Shown here piece by piece: positions 52,594-62,709 of a stretch of 64,000 nt of DNA. Made by a program: the position numbers and the translations under genes. Origin of the DNA: Pseudomonas subflava. Its GTDB lineage: Bacteria > Pseudomonadota > Gammaproteobacteria > Pseudomonadales > Pseudomonadaceae. The stretch covers positions 1 through 64,000 of the forward strand of contig NZ_JAMXBF010000006.1 of assembly GCF_023823685.1 (NCBI RefSeq). Reading direction: 5' to 3'. Numbering within the stretch: the stretch's first letter is position 1; every line of letters begins with the position of its first letter. Under the pieces are notes generated by a model. It was given only the letters and a program-made list of their open reading frames with translations. It was not told the DNA's origin and did not search any database.

Positions 52594-52730
52594 ATCAGCT
52601 CACGATCTGCTGCGCGTCGGCTAAACGGCGTTGAAAGTGGCCTCGGAATGCTCATTTACAACTCGTAAACTCCGCTTCCTCGGCCACTTTCGCCACCGTT
52701 TATCTCTAGCTCGCGAGACCGTGAGCAGAT
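52594..52730. repeat. ~137-bp imperfect palindrome (possible dispersed repeat)
   Basis: The core arms 52623-52659 and 52665-52701 are inverted copies with 25 of 37 positions matching, including GAAAGTGGCC, GGAA, AAACGG and TTTAC. The loop is five bases. Outer arms at 52594-52607 and 52716-52730 (ATCAGCTCACGATCT-like) continue the symmetry. I recall very similar sequence as a common hypothetical-ORF fragment in pseudomonad genomes, which would make it a dispersed element; this is from memory only. Confidence 0.6.
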
Positions 52731-52762
52731 TCCGACATCTTGTTTGTGTCATGGAGGTTCCG

Positions 52763-53521
52763 ATGAGCGAGCGACCCTTCGCCCAGGCCGATGCCGAGTG
52801 GCTGGAGCTGACCCGCGCCGCCCGCGAGTGGCTGGCCTCGCCGTTGGGCGAGCTGCTGCTGGCCGAGGAGAGCAAGGCGCTGGACGAGGAGCTGGCGCGG
52901 TTTTTCGGCGGCTACCTGGTGCATTACGGTCCGGCGCTGGCCGAGCCGCCCAAGGCCCCGCAGATTCGCTGCAACGTGCGCCTGGGAGCGCCCCTGCCCG
53001 GCGTGCACATCGCCTGCGAGGAACAGGCCTGGCCGCTGGGCGAGCATGCCGCCGACGTAGTGGTGCTGCAGCACGGGCTGGACTTCTGCCTGTCGCCCCA
53101 CGGCCTGCTGCGCGAGGCGGCGCGCAGCGTGCGCCCCGGCGGCTATCTGCTGGTCACCGGGATCAATCCCTGGAGCGCCTGGGGGCTGCGTCATCGCTTC
53201 GCCCGCGATGGCCTGGCCCAGGCCCGCTGCTTCGCGCCCAGCCGCCTGGCGGACTGGCTCGGCCTGCTCGGATTCGCGCTGGAGAAACGCCGCTTCGGGT
53301 GCTATCGTCCGCCGCTTTCCGCGCCGGCCTGGCAGGCCCGTCTGGCAGGGCTGGAGCACTGGGGCGCGCGTATCCACGCGCCCGGCGCCGGTTTCTACCT
53401 GCTGGTGGCACGCAAGCTGGTGGTGGGGTTGCGCCCGTTGCGTCCGCCCCAGCGCGCCAGCGTGGGCAAGCTGCTGCCGATGCCGGTGGCCAAGGTCAGC
53501 CGGCGCGATTCCGAGCAATAA
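52763..53521 (+). CDS. class I SAM-dependent methyltransferase
   Basis: The 252-residue protein has a methyltransferase-like fold. The segment [35 protein letters not shown] (about 98-132) is the post-motif-I to post-II region typical of Methyltransf_11 members. A long N-terminal part with [28 protein letters not shown] precedes it. A clear glycine-rich motif I is not obvious, so SAM binding is inferred from the family. The start at 52763 follows GGAGG by five bases. It lies 11 bases before rnhA and shares its operon, the PAO1 order (PA1814) as I recall. The target is unknown. Confidence 0.8.
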   Translation: MSERPFAQADAEWLELTRAAREWLASPLGELLLAEESKALDEELARFFGGYLVHYGPALAEPPKAPQIRCNVRLGAPLPGVHIACEEQAWPLGEHAADVVVLQHGLDFCLSPHGLLREAARSVRPGGYLLVTGINPWSAWGLRHRFARDGLAQARCFAPSRLADWLGLLGFALEKRRFGCYRPPLSAPAWQARLAGLEHWGARIHAPGAGFYLLVARKLVVGLRPLRPPQRASVGKLLPMPVAKVSRRDSEQ

Positions 53522-53532
53522 AGCAGGACTAC

Positions 53533-53985
53533 ATGAGCGACATAGTCGAGATCTACACCGACGGCGCCTGCAAGGGCAATCCCGGCCCCGGCGGCTGGGG
53601 CGCGCTGATGATTTACAAGGGTGCGGAGAAGGAGCTGTGGGGCGGCGAGCCCAACACCACCAACAACCGCATGGAGCTGATGGCGGCGATCTGCGCGCTG
53701 ATCGCCCTGACCCGGCCCTGCCAGGTGCGCCTGGTCACCGACTCGCAGTATGTGATGAAGGGCATCCAGGAATGGATGCCGAACTGGAAGAAGCGCGGCT
53801 GGAAGACTTCGACCAAGGAGCCGGTGAAGAACGCCGACCTGTGGCAGGCGCTGGACGAGCAGGTCAACCGCCACCAGGTGACCTGGCAGTGGGTGCGCGG
53901 GCATACCGGCCACCCGGGCAACGAGAAGGCGGACCAACTGGCCAACCGCGGCGTAGATGAAGTGAGGGCAATGAAGCATGCGTAG
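53533..53985 (+). CDS. rnhA: ribonuclease HI
   Basis: The 150-residue enzyme degrades the RNA strand of RNA-DNA hybrids in the cytoplasm. The catalytic acidic residues stand in [15 protein letters not shown] (Asp), NRMELMAA (Glu), LVTDSQYV (Asp) and [12 protein letters not shown] (Asp); the His of [10 protein letters not shown] is also present. It overlaps dnaQ by eight bases, a conserved pairing. Confidence 0.97.
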   Translation: MSDIVEIYTDGACKGNPGPGGWGALMIYKGAEKELWGGEPNTTNNRMELMAAICALIALTRPCQVRLVTDSQYVMKGIQEWMPNWKKRGWKTSTKEPVKNADLWQALDEQVNRHQVTWQWVRGHTGHPGNEKADQLANRGVDEVRAMKHA

Positions 53986-54721
53986 CGTCGTACTCGACAC
54001 CGAAACCACCGGCATGCCGGTCACCGATGGCCACCGCATCATCGAGATCGGCTGTGTCGAGCTGGAGGGGCGGCGCCTGACCGGCCGTCACTTCCACGTC
54101 TACCTCAACCCGGATCGCGAGATCGACGAGGGCGCGATCGCCGTCCACGGCATCACCAACGAGTTCGTCGCCGACAAGCCGCGCTTCAAGGACGTCGCCG
54201 ACGAGTTCTTCGAGTTCATCACCGGCGCCCAGCTGATCATCCACAACGCGGCGTTCGACGTCGGCTTCATCAACAACGAATTCGCCCTGCTGGGCCAGAG
54301 CGAGCGCAGCGACGTCGCCGACTACTGCTCGATCCTCGACACCCTGCTGATGGCCCGCGAGCGCCACCCGGGCCAGCGCAATAACCTCGACGCGCTGTGC
54401 AAGCGCTATGGCGTCGACAACTCCGGCCGTGACCTGCACGGCGCACTGCTCGACGCTGAGATCCTCGCCGACGTCTACCTGACCATGACCGGCGGCCAGA
54501 CCCACCTGTCGCTGGCCGGCGAGGGCGGCGACGGCTCGGGACGTGTGCTGCCGAGCCCGATCCGCCGGCTCGACCCCAATCGCGCGCCGATCCGCGTGCT
54601 GCGTGCCAGCGAGGAGGAACTGGCCGCCCACGCCGCGCGCCTGGCGGTGATCGAGAAGGCAGCCGGTGGTCCTTCGCTGTGGGCCAAGATGGACGCGCCG
54701 GCCGAGGAGCCGGTGGCCTGA
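53978..54721 (+). CDS. dnaQ: DNA polymerase III epsilon subunit (3'-5' proofreading exonuclease)
   Basis: The 247-residue subunit proofreads for the replicative polymerase. The DEDDh exonuclease motifs are in order: VLDTETTGM (Exo I, D-x-E), [11 protein letters not shown] (Exo II) and [19 protein letters not shown] (Exo III with His and Asp). A C-terminal segment contacts the alpha subunit. The start at 53978 ([12 protein letters not shown]) lies inside the end of rnhA, so translation is coupled. Confidence 0.97.
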   Translation: MRSVVLDTETTGMPVTDGHRIIEIGCVELEGRRLTGRHFHVYLNPDREIDEGAIAVHGITNEFVADKPRFKDVADEFFEFITGAQLIIHNAAFDVGFINNEFALLGQSERSDVADYCSILDTLLMARERHPGQRNNLDALCKRYGVDNSGRDLHGALLDAEILADVYLTMTGGQTHLSLAGEGGDGSGRVLPSPIRRLDPNRAPIRVLRASEEELAAHAARLAVIEKAAGGPSLWAKMDAPAEEPVA

Positions 54722-54794
54722 CGAAAACGGTCAATGCGACCTTTTCTTACAGCGTTCCGCATCGGGGGTTCCGCCGCCATCGGCGAACTTCTAC

Positions 54795-54833
54795 CCTGAG
54801 GCGATCGGGCACTTCGACGTGCCTCGCCTCAGG
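54795..54833 (+). promoter_or_regulatory. hairpin over the ldcA ribosome-binding site
   Basis: A perfect 10-bp stem (CCTGAGGCGA / TCGCCTCAGG) continues, after a three-base bulge, into GGCAC / GTGCC with a TTCGAC loop. Its 3' arm contains the AGG of the presumed ribosome site AGGA, and the ATG follows at 54842. There is no T run, so it is not a classical terminator. Control of ldcA translation is inferred. Confidence 0.6.
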
Positions 54834-54841
54834 AACCTCCA

Positions 54842-57097
54842 ATGTATAAAGACCTGAATTTTCCCATCCTCATCGTTCACCGCGACATCAAGGCCGACAC
54901 GGTCGCCGGCGAGCGCGTCCGCGCCATCGCCGAGGAGCTGAGCAAGGACGGCTTCACCATCCTTTCCACCGCCAGTTCCACCGAGGGCCGCATCGTCGCA
55001 TCGACGCACCATGGCCTGGCCTGCATCCTGGTGGCGGCCGAGGGGGCAGGGGAGAATCAGCGTCTGCTGCAGGACATGGTCGAGCTGATCCGCATCGCCC
55101 GCCTGCGTGCGCCGCAGCTGCCGATCTTCGCCCTGGGCGAACAGGTCACCATCGAGAACGCGCCGGCCGAGGCCATGGCCGATCTCAACCATCTGCGCGG
55201 CATTCTTTATCTGTACGAGGACACCGTGTCCTTCCTCGCCCGCCAGGTGGCGCGCGCCGCGCACAACTACCTGGACGGCCTGCTGCCGCCATTCTTCAAG
55301 GCGCTGGTGCAGCACACCGCGCAGTCCAACTATTCCTGGCACACGCCCGGTCATGGCGGCGGCGTGGCCTATCGCAAGAGTCCGGTGGGGCAGGCCTTCC
55401 ACCAGTTCTTCGGCGAGAACACGCTGCGTTCCGACCTCTCGGTATCGGTGCCGGAGCTGGGCTCGCTGCTCGATCACACCGGCCCGCTGGCCGAGGCCGA
55501 GGCGCGCGCGGCGCGCAACTTTGGCGCCGACCACACCTTCTTCGTGATCAACGGCACCTCGACGGCGAACAAGATCGTCTGGCATTCGATGGTTGGCCGC
55601 GACGACCTGGTGCTGGTGGACCGCAACTGCCATAAGTCGATCCTGCACTCGATCATAATGACCGGCGCCATCCCGCTGTATTTGATGCCCGAGCGCAACG
55701 AGCTGGGCATCATCGGGCCGATTCCGGTTTCCGAGTTCAGCCGGGAGTCGATCCAGGCCAAGATCGATGCCAGCCCGCTCGCCCGCGACCGTCAGGCCCG
55801 GGGTGGCGCGCCCAGGGTCAAGCTGGCGGTGGTGACCAACTCCACCTACGACGGCCTCTGCTACAACGCCGAGATGGTCAAGCAGGCCCTGGGCGACTCG
55901 GTGGAGGTCCTGCACTTCGACGAGGCCTGGTACGCCTACGCCGCATTCCACGAGTTCTACGCCGGGCGCTACGGCATGGGCACCCGCTGCGAGGCGCATT
56001 CGCCGCTGGTGTTCACCACCCACTCCACGCACAAGCTGCTGGCGGCCTTCAGTCAGGCCTCGATGATCCACGTGCAGGACGGCGGCGTGCGCCAGCTGGA
56101 CCGCGACCGCTTCAACGAAGCCTTCATGATGCACATCTCCACCTCGCCGCAGTACGGCATCATCGCCTCGCTGGACGTGGCCTCGGCAATGATGGAAGGC
56201 CCGGCCGGCCGCTCGCTGATCCAGGAGACCTTCGACGAGGCGCTGAGCTTCCGCCGTGCCCTGGCCAACCTGCGCCAGAACCTGGCTACGGACGACTGGT
56301 GGTTCAGCATCTGGCAGCCGGAGCAGGCCGGTGGCGAGGACGTGCAGACCGGCGACTGGCTGCTCGAGCCCAACGCCGACTGGCACGGTTTCGGCGAGGT
56401 GGCCGAGGACTACGTGCTGCTCGACCCGATCAAGGTCACCCTGGTGATGCCGGGGCTGTCCGCCGACGGCAAGCTGGCCGAGGCGGGGATTCCGGCTGCC
56501 GTGGTCAGCAAGTTCCTCTGGGAGCGCGGCCTGGTAGTGGAGAAGACCGGCCTGTATTCCTTCCTGGTGCTGTTCTCCATGGGCATCACCAAGGGCAAGT
56601 GGAGCACGCTGCTCACCGAGTTGCTGGAGTTCAAGCGCCTGTACGACGCCAATGTGCCGCTGCTCGAGGCGCTGCCCTCGATCGCCCGCGAGGGCGGGGC
56701 GCGCTACGCCGGCATGGGCCTGCGCGACCTGTGCGACGAGCTGCACGCCTGCTACCGCGAGAACGCCACGGCCAAGGCGCTGAAGCGCATGTACACGGTG
56801 CTGCCGCCATTGGCGATCAAGCCGGCCGACGCCTACGACCAGCTGGTGCGCGGCGGGGTCGAGGCGGTGCCGATCGAGCAACTGGAAGGGCGCGTCGCCG
56901 CGGTGATGCTGGTGCCCTATCCGCCGGGCATTCCGCTGATCATGCCGGGCGAACGCTTCGCCGCCGAGACCCGCTCGATCATCGACTACCTGCAGTTCGC
57001 CCGCGCCTTCGACAGCCGCTTCCCCGGCTTCGACGCCGATGTGCACGGCCTGCAGCGCGAAGGCGCGTGCTATACCGTGGATTGCATCAAGGAATAA
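54842..57097 (+). CDS. ldcA: lysine decarboxylase LdcA (PLP-dependent, Orn/Lys/Arg decarboxylase family)
   Basis: The 751-residue cytoplasmic enzyme converts lysine to cadaverine. It has the wing domain (about 1-130), the PLP-binding core with the Schiff-base Lys K398 in TTHSTHKLLAAF, HTPGHGGG at about 170, and the C-terminal domain. It reads almost like P. aeruginosa LdcA (also 751 residues as I recall), which serves arginine and lysine catabolism. An APC-type permease follows, probably for lysine/cadaverine exchange. A hairpin masks the ribosome site. Confidence 0.95.
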   Translation: MYKDLNFPILIVHRDIKADTVAGERVRAIAEELSKDGFTILSTASSTEGRIVASTHHGLACILVAAEGAGENQRLLQDMVELIRIARLRAPQLPIFALGEQVTIENAPAEAMADLNHLRGILYLYEDTVSFLARQVARAAHNYLDGLLPPFFKALVQHTAQSNYSWHTPGHGGGVAYRKSPVGQAFHQFFGENTLRSDLSVSVPELGSLLDHTGPLAEAEARAARNFGADHTFFVINGTSTANKIVWHSMVGRDDLVLVDRNCHKSILHSIIMTGAIPLYLMPERNELGIIGPIPVSEFSRESIQAKIDASPLARDRQARGGAPRVKLAVVTNSTYDGLCYNAEMVKQALGDSVEVLHFDEAWYAYAAFHEFYAGRYGMGTRCEAHSPLVFTTHSTHKLLAAFSQASMIHVQDGGVRQLDRDRFNEAFMMHISTSPQYGIIASLDVASAMMEGPAGRSLIQETFDEALSFRRALANLRQNLATDDWWFSIWQPEQAGGEDVQTGDWLLEPNADWHGFGEVAEDYVLLDPIKVTLVMPGLSADGKLAEAGIPAAVVSKFLWERGLVVEKTGLYSFLVLFSMGITKGKWSTLLTELLEFKRLYDANVPLLEALPSIAREGGARYAGMGLRDLCDELHACYRENATAKALKRMYTVLPPLAIKPADAYDQLVRGGVEAVPIEQLEGRVAAVMLVPYPPGIPLIMPGERFAAETRSIIDYLQFARAFDSRFPGFDADVHGLQREGACYTVDCIKE

Positions 57098-57151
57098 CGC
57101 ACGGCCTGACGACTCGTTTCGCGCAGGCCGGCCACGCCAGCGGGGGGCGTC

Positions 57152-58528
57152 ATGGCTGAAGGCAAGAGCGCGCGCGGGGAAATGGGGTTCTGGACCTGTA
57201 CCGCGCTGGTGGTCGGCAACATGGTCGGTTCGGGGGTGTTCCTGCTGCCCTCGGCGCTGGCGCCGTACGGCGGGTTGAGCCTGGTCGGCTGGCTGGTCTC
57301 CACCACCGGTGCGGTGCTGCTGGCACTGACCTTCTCGCGCCTGGCGCGCTTCAATCCGGCCGCCGGCGGGCCCTACGCCTATACCCGCGATGCCTTCGGC
57401 GGTTTCGCCGGTTACCTGTGCGCCTGGACCTACTGGAAGGCCGCCTGGATCGGCAACGCCGCCATCGCCGTGACGCTGGTGGGCTACCTGCAGGTGTTCT
57501 TGCCGGTCCTGCGCGATCCGCTCATGACCGTGGCGGCGGCGATCGGCGCGATCTGGCTGTGCACCCTGATCAACCTGCGCGGCATCACCGCCTTCGGCTA
57601 CGTGCAGAACGTGCTGACCTTGCTCAAGCTGATCCCGCTGCTGCTGGTCGGGGTGCTCGGCTGGTTCTACTTCAATCCCGAACACCTGAGCATTCCCGCG
57701 CCGGCGCAGCTGCCCGGCGGCGGCTATGCCCAGGCCATCGCCACCACGGCGGCGTTGACGCTGTGGTCGTTCATCGGCCTGGAGTCGGCGACGGTGCCGG
57801 CCGAGCACGTGCGCGAGCCACGCCGGACCATCCCGCGTGCGACGCTGGTCGGCACGCTGGTGGCGGCGACGGTCTACATCCTCTCCATCACCGCCGTGCA
57901 GGGCATTCTGCCGCCCGAGATACTGGTCAAGTCCACCGCACCGTTCGCCGATGCTGCGCGGGTCATGCTCGGCGACTGGGGCTACTACGTCATCGCCGGC
58001 GGCGCGGTCATCGCCTGCCTCGGTGCGCTCAACGGCTGGGTGCTGCTGCAGGGCCAGATTCCCATGGCGACCGCCCGCGACGGTTTGCTGCCGGAGGCCC
58101 TGGCGCGTACCAACAAGCACGGCGTGCCGGCCAACGGACTACTGATCTCCGGTGTGCTGGTGACGCTGCTGGTGCTGGTGGACGGGCAGGGCGATCTGGT
58201 CGAAGTGTTCAACGTGATCATCCTGCTCGGCACCATGGCCGGCGTGGTGCCCTATGTGTTCTGCGCCGCGGCCCTGCTGCACCTGCTGGCGATGCGCCCG
58301 GCCGATTTCGGTCGCCATGAAAGCGGCCGGCTGCTGTGGGTGGGTTGCTGCGCCTTTCTCTATTCCATGTGGGCGCTGTACGGCACAGGCGAGCAGGCGA
58401 TCTTCTGGGGCTTTCTCGTGCTGATGGTCGGTATCCCGCTCTACACCTGGCGCCAGTGGCGCAACCGGGTAGAGGCGGAGGCCGTCACAGCCAGTGGCTC
58501 ACCGCCCACCAGCCCAGACCACCCATGA
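57152..58528 (+). CDS. APC family amino acid permease/antiporter (CadB/ArcD-like position)
   Basis: The 458-residue protein has about twelve membrane helices. The APC opening is [19 protein letters not shown] (about residues 17-35), and [21 protein letters not shown] follows at about 71. It belongs to the basic amino acid/polyamine antiporter group (PotE/CadB/AdiC type). It lies 54 bases after ldcA on the same strand and probably imports lysine in exchange for cadaverine (inference from context). Its 3' end overlaps the convergent nhaB gene by 44 bases. Confidence 0.9.
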   Translation: MAEGKSARGEMGFWTCTALVVGNMVGSGVFLLPSALAPYGGLSLVGWLVSTTGAVLLALTFSRLARFNPAAGGPYAYTRDAFGGFAGYLCAWTYWKAAWIGNAAIAVTLVGYLQVFLPVLRDPLMTVAAAIGAIWLCTLINLRGITAFGYVQNVLTLLKLIPLLLVGVLGWFYFNPEHLSIPAPAQLPGGGYAQAIATTAALTLWSFIGLESATVPAEHVREPRRTIPRATLVGTLVAATVYILSITAVQGILPPEILVKSTAPFADAARVMLGDWGYYVIAGGAVIACLGALNGWVLLQGQIPMATARDGLLPEALARTNKHGVPANGLLISGVLVTLLVLVDGQGDLVEVFNVIILLGTMAGVVPYVFCAAALLHLLAMRPADFGRHESGRLLWVGCCAFLYSMWALYGTGEQAIFWGFLVLMVGIPLYTWRQWRNRVEAEAVTASGSPPTSPDHP

Positions 58529-59981
58529 CGAAGGTGTAGGGCAGGGCCATCCACACCATGCGCCCGTAGGACAGTCGCACCAGCGGGGCGACGGCCGAGG
58601 TGAGCAGGAACAGGAAGGCCGCCTGACCGTTGGGTGTGGCCACGCTCGGCAGGTTGGTGCCGGTGTTGATGGCCACCGCCAGCGCCTCGAAGTGTTCGCG
58701 ACTCATCTGACCCTGGGTGAACGCCTGCTTGACCTCGGTGATGTAGATGGTGGCGACGAACACGTTGTCGCTAATGGCCGAGAGCAGCCCGTTGGCGATG
58801 AACAGCATGCCCGGCTGCTGCTCGGTGGGCAGCGCCAGCACCCATTGGATGACCGGGGTGAACAGCTGTTGTTCGTGGATCACCGCGACCACGGCGAAGA
58901 AGGTCACCAGCAGCGCGGTGAAGGGCAGGGCCTCCTGGAACGCGCGACCGATGCGGTGCTCGTCGGTGATGCCGGAAAACGCGGTGATCAGCACGATCAC
59001 CATCAGGCCGATCAGCCCGACCTCCGCCACATGCAGAGCCAGGCAAAGGATCAGCAGCAGCGCCGCTAGACCCTGGACCAGCAGCGCGGCTCGCTGCAGG
59101 GAGGTGCGCTGGGCATCGCTGGCGCGTGCCTGCTCGGCCAGCACCTGGCGTACGGCGGCGGGCAGCGGGGTGCCGTAACCGAACCAGCCCAGGCGCTCGA
59201 GCAGGGCGCAGGTCGCCAGGCCGGCGGCCAGCACCGGCATGGAGACGGGGGCCGTCCGCAGGAAGAACTCGCCGAAGTGCCAGCCCATCTCGTGGCCGAT
59301 CAGCAGGTTCTGCGGCTCGCCCACCAGGGTGCACACGCCGCCCAGCGCGGTGCCCACCGCACCGTGCATCAGCAGGCTGCGCAGGAAGGCGCGGAATTGT
59401 TCCAGGTCCTCGCGATGCAGCTCGATGGGCTCGGCGTGCAGCGCCTCCTCTTCATGCGGGCCGCGGTCGGAGGCGACTCGGTGGTAGACCGAGTAGAAGC
59501 CCAGCGCCGCGCTGATGATCACGGCGGTGACCGTCAGCGCGTCGAGAAAGGCCGAGAGAAAGGCGGAGAGCAGGCAGAACAGCAGGGACAGCAGCGTCTT
59601 CGAACGCACCACGAGCAGGATGCGCGAGAACAGGAACAGCAGCAGGTCTTTCATGAAATAGATGCCCGCCACCATGAACATCAGCAGCAGGATCACCGGG
59701 AAATTGTGCTCGAGCTCGTCGTACAGCGCCTGCGGCGTGGCGAGGCCGAGCAGTATCGCCTGCAGCACCAGCAGGCCGCCGGGTTGCAGCGGATAGCACT
59801 TGAGCGCCATGGCCAGGGTGAAGATGAATTCGCCCACCAGCAGCCAGCCGGCGACCGCCGAGCCGAGGTTCCACAGCACCACCGGATTGACGATCAGGAA
59901 GACGACGATCGCCAGCTTGTACCAATGCGGCGAATTGCCGAGGAAGTTATGGGCAAGGGCGGCGGCGAAAGAGCGCGGCAT
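58485..59981 (-). CDS. nhaB: Na+/H+ antiporter NhaB
   Basis: The 498-residue inner-membrane antiporter exports sodium in exchange for protons. It has about twelve hydrophobic segments and typical NhaB elements: [21 protein letters not shown] near the N-terminus, [33 protein letters not shown] and [21 protein letters not shown]. It is convergent with the permease gene and overlaps it. Together with ldcA this makes a pH/ion-homeostasis neighbourhood. Confidence 0.95.
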   Translation of the reverse strand: MPRSFAAALAHNFLGNSPHWYKLAIVVFLIVNPVVLWNLGSAVAGWLLVGEFIFTLAMALKCYPLQPGGLLVLQAILLGLATPQALYDELEHNFPVILLLMFMVAGIYFMKDLLLFLFSRILLVVRSKTLLSLLFCLLSAFLSAFLDALTVTAVIISAALGFYSVYHRVASDRGPHEEEALHAEPIELHREDLEQFRAFLRSLLMHGAVGTALGGVCTLVGEPQNLLIGHEMGWHFGEFFLRTAPVSMPVLAAGLATCALLERLGWFGYGTPLPAAVRQVLAEQARASDAQRTSLQRAALLVQGLAALLLILCLALHVAEVGLIGLMVIVLITAFSGITDEHRIGRAFQEALPFTALLVTFFAVVAVIHEQQLFTPVIQWVLALPTEQQPGMLFIANGLLSAISDNVFVATIYITEVKQAFTQGQMSREHFEALAVAINTGTNLPSVATPNGQAAFLFLLTSAVAPLVRLSYGRMVWMALPYTFVMGGLGWWAVSHWL

Positions 59982-60204
59982 GGGTCTGGTCCCCCTGAAT
60001 CGGAGAGCGAAGATTCCGGGGCAGTTTCAAAAAGATCAAGCGTTTAACGTATATAGTCAGAAATCTTCTCAGCTTTGCTAGCGTGCCGTGCGTCACAGTG
60101 GCCGGCATCGACTTTTGGATCGTGCTTGTTATAGTGCTGCGATTGATTCCAAGACCCACTATCCGTATCGCCGCCCCGCGTGCCCGCCTTCGAGGATGAT
60201 CTGC

Positions 60205-61017
60205 GTGCCCGAATACAAAGCTTTCCGTGTCGAACTCGTCGACAAGATCGCCCATGTGCAGATCAACCGCCCGGAGAAGATCAACGCGATGAACGTCGAC
60301 TTCTGGGAGGAGATCATCGAGATCTTCCGCTGGGTCGATGACACCGACGAGGTTCGCGTCGTGGTGCTCTCGGGGGCCGGCAAGCATTTTTCGTCCGGCA
60401 TCGATCTGATGCTGCTGGCCCAGGCCGGCAGCCAGCTGGGCAAGGACGTGGGCCGCAACGCCGAGGCCCTGCGCCGCAAGATCCTTCAGCTTCAAAGCAG
60501 CTTCAACGCCGTCGACAACTGCCGCAAGCCGGTGCTGGCGGCGATCCAGGGCTACTGCCTGGGCGGCGCCATCGACCTGATCTCCGCCTGCGACATGCGC
60601 TACAGCACTCTCGACGCGCAGTTCTCCATCAAGGAGATCGACATGGGCATGGCTGCCGACGTCGGCACCCTGCAGCGCCTGCCGCGCATCATCGGCGATG
60701 GCATGATGCGCGAGCTGGCCTTCACCGGGCGCACCATCGATGGCCCCGAGGCCCTGCGCATCAACCTGGTCAACCGCACCTACGCCAGCCAGGAAGAACT
60801 GCTGGCCGGCGTGTTCGAGATCGCCGGCGAGATCGCCAGCAAGTCGCCGATCGCCATCCGCGGCACCAAACACATGATTCGCTACATGCGTGATCACCGG
60901 GTCGACGACGGCCTGGAATACATCGCCAACTGGAACGGCGCGATGTTGCAGTCTGCCGACCTGCGCGTGGCCATGGCCGCGCACATGAGCAAGCAGAAAC
61001 CGGAATTCGCCGACTAA
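60205..61017 (+). CDS. crotonase/enoyl-CoA hydratase family protein
   Basis: The 270-residue protein has the crotonase fold. The oxyanion-hole segments are SGAGKHFSSGIDLMLL (about 52-67) and GYCLGGAIDLISACDMRY (about 112-129). An Asp and a Glu stand in IKEIDMGMAADVGTLQRLP, the arrangement of dienoyl-CoA isomerase-like (ECH1) members. I use the GTG start at 60205 because GAGGA lies eight bases upstream and the product then begins MPEYKAFRVEL, as in P. aeruginosa; an ATG at 60196 is too close to the GAGGA. It lies 18 bases before fimL. Confidence 0.9.
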   Translation: MPEYKAFRVELVDKIAHVQINRPEKINAMNVDFWEEIIEIFRWVDDTDEVRVVVLSGAGKHFSSGIDLMLLAQAGSQLGKDVGRNAEALRRKILQLQSSFNAVDNCRKPVLAAIQGYCLGGAIDLISACDMRYSTLDAQFSIKEIDMGMAADVGTLQRLPRIIGDGMMRELAFTGRTIDGPEALRINLVNRTYASQEELLAGVFEIAGEIASKSPIAIRGTKHMIRYMRDHRVDDGLEYIANWNGAMLQSADLRVAMAAHMSKQKPEFAD

Positions 61018-61035
61018 TAGAGGTTCAGCAGACCC

Positions 61036-62709
61036 ATGGTCACTGGAGCGACATCCCTGAGCTTGGTGCGTGACGAGTTGTTCACCACCATGGAAGAGAC
61101 CGAGCAGAGTCTCGAACAGTTCATCGCCGAACGGAACAACGGCAGCCTGCTGCAGCAGGCCGTGGAAAACCTGCAGCAGGTGCGCGGCACCCTGAGCCTC
61201 ATCGAACTGGCCGGCGCCGAGTTGCTGGCCCAGGAAGTGCTGCAACAGGCCACCGACATTCCCGCCGGTGCCGGCGAGGAGCGCGACGGCCAGCTGGCCG
61301 CCCTGAGCAACGCCCTCTACGTGCTGCGCCGCTACCTCGAGAACGTCGACGCCAGCCGCCAGGAAATGCCCGAGCTGCTGTTGCCGGCGATCAACGACCT
61401 GCGCCAGGCAGGTGCCCAGCCGCCGCTACCGGAGAGCTTCTTCTTCAGCGTACGCCTCGATCAGCCGCGCCCGGTCGGCGTGCCCGGCGTGCCGCCCAGC
61501 GCCCAGGACGCCCGCCGCCTGCGCCACATGTTCCAGGTCGGTCTGCTCGGCTTCATCCGCGAGGACAATCCCCAGGCCGGTCTCAAGCTGATGCTGCGCG
61601 CGCTCGGCCGCCTCGACGGGCTGTTCGCCGACACCCCGGCCGCTCGCCTGTACTGGGTCGGCGCCGCGGCGGTCGAGTCCCAGCTGGACGGCCAGTTGCT
61701 GCCGCGCAAGTCGCGCAAGCAGCTGTTCTCCCGCCTAGATCGCGAGATCAAGCAGGCCCTGGCCGCCAATGGCGGCTACGAGACACCACGCAGCCTGCTC
61801 AAGGAGCTGCTCTATCTGGTGGCTCTGGCCGACACCCGCGGCCCGCAGGCCAGCGCCGTGCGCGACGTGTTCGGCCTGACCGCGCTGCCGTTCACCGATC
61901 ACCTGCTCGACGAGGAATACCAGCGCCTGTCCGGCCCCGGTCAGGGCGTGATGCGTTCGCTGTCCACCGCCATCCGCGAGGAACTGGCCAGCGTAAAGGA
62001 CCTGCTCGACCTGATCGAGCGTGGCACCGCCCAGCCGGAGAGCTTCGGCAATCTGCACGCGCTGCTCGGCAAACTGGCCAAGACCCTCAGCATGGTCGGG
62101 CTCAGCTCGGCGGCCAACGCGCTGCAGGTGCAGCTGCCGGTGGTAGGTGGCTGGAGCGAAGAAGCCCCCGCCGCCGGTACCGATCTGCACAAGCTGGCCG
62201 AGGCGGTGCTTTACGTGGAAAGCATGGTCGCCAGCCTCGAACGTGGCGAGCAGCGTAACGCGCGGCCGGCGCCGGTGGCCCCGGGCGACGAGGGCGAGGC
62301 CTTTGCCGCGCACCAGCTGGCCGAAGCGCGCATCGTGGTGGTCGACGAGGCTCAGGGCGGCCTGGCCCTGGCCAAGCGCGCCATCACTTCCTACCTCGAA
62401 TCCAACGGCGACAAGCTGCACCTGGCCAACGTGCCCTTCAGCCTGCAGGCGGTGCGCGGCGGTCTGTGGTTCCTCGGCCAGGAGCGTGCGGCCCGGCTGA
62501 TCGGCCTGTGCGGCGACTACATCCAGACGCAGATGGTCGATGCCCGGCAGATGCCGTCCGAGCAGATGCTGGAAACCCTGGCCGACGCCCTCAGCAGCCT
62601 GGAGTATTACCTCGAGGGTGGTGCCGTGCTGCGTCCCGAGACCACGCCGAGCGTGCTCGACCTGGCCGAGGAAAGCGTGCGCGCCCTGGGCATGCCGGTA
62701 GCCGCGTGA
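61036..62709 (+). CDS. fimL: type IV pilus/virulence regulator FimL (ChpA N-terminus-like)
   Basis: The 557-residue cytoplasmic protein consists of helical Hpt-like regions without catalytic domain. The first region shows [14 protein letters not shown], where a true Hpt would have the phospho-histidine, so it cannot be phosphorylated there. In P. aeruginosa FimL (PA1822, about the same length) works with ChpA, PilY1/FimV and the cAMP/Vfr pathway to control twitching. The identity rests on length, this Hpt-like pattern and position between the crotonase and nudC genes. The stop codon overlaps the nudC start (TGATG). Confidence 0.85.
   Translation: MVTGATSLSLVRDELFTTMEETEQSLEQFIAERNNGSLLQQAVENLQQVRGTLSLIELAGAELLAQEVLQQATDIPAGAGEERDGQLAALSNALYVLRRYLENVDASRQEMPELLLPAINDLRQAGAQPPLPESFFFSVRLDQPRPVGVPGVPPSAQDARRLRHMFQVGLLGFIREDNPQAGLKLMLRALGRLDGLFADTPAARLYWVGAAAVESQLDGQLLPRKSRKQLFSRLDREIKQALAANGGYETPRSLLKELLYLVALADTRGPQASAVRDVFGLTALPFTDHLLDEEYQRLSGPGQGVMRSLSTAIREELASVKDLLDLIERGTAQPESFGNLHALLGKLAKTLSMVGLSSAANALQVQLPVVGGWSEEAPAAGTDLHKLAEAVLYVESMVASLERGEQRNARPAPVAPGDEGEAFAAHQLAEARIVVVDEAQGGLALAKRAITSYLESNGDKLHLANVPFSLQAVRGGLWFLGQERAARLIGLCGDYIQTQMVDARQMPSEQMLETLADALSSLEYYLEGGAVLRPETTPSVLDLAEESVRALGMPVAA

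Noticed and set aside
52621..52875. 84-codon minus-strand frame ending in [15 protein letters not shown] sequence
   Set aside because: It overlaps the methyltransferase start and is explained by the palindromic repeat; treated as repeat, not gene.
54722..54794. ArgR-type operator upstream of ldcA
   Set aside because: A GTCGCA-like piece is present on the minus strand but the required downstream A-rich positions and a second half-site are not convincing.
54791..58120. 1109-codon minus-strand open frame opposite ldcA and its permease
   Set aside because: It has a low-complexity composition rich in His, Gly, Ala, Gln and Arg, no domain, and lies exactly antisense to two well-supported genes.
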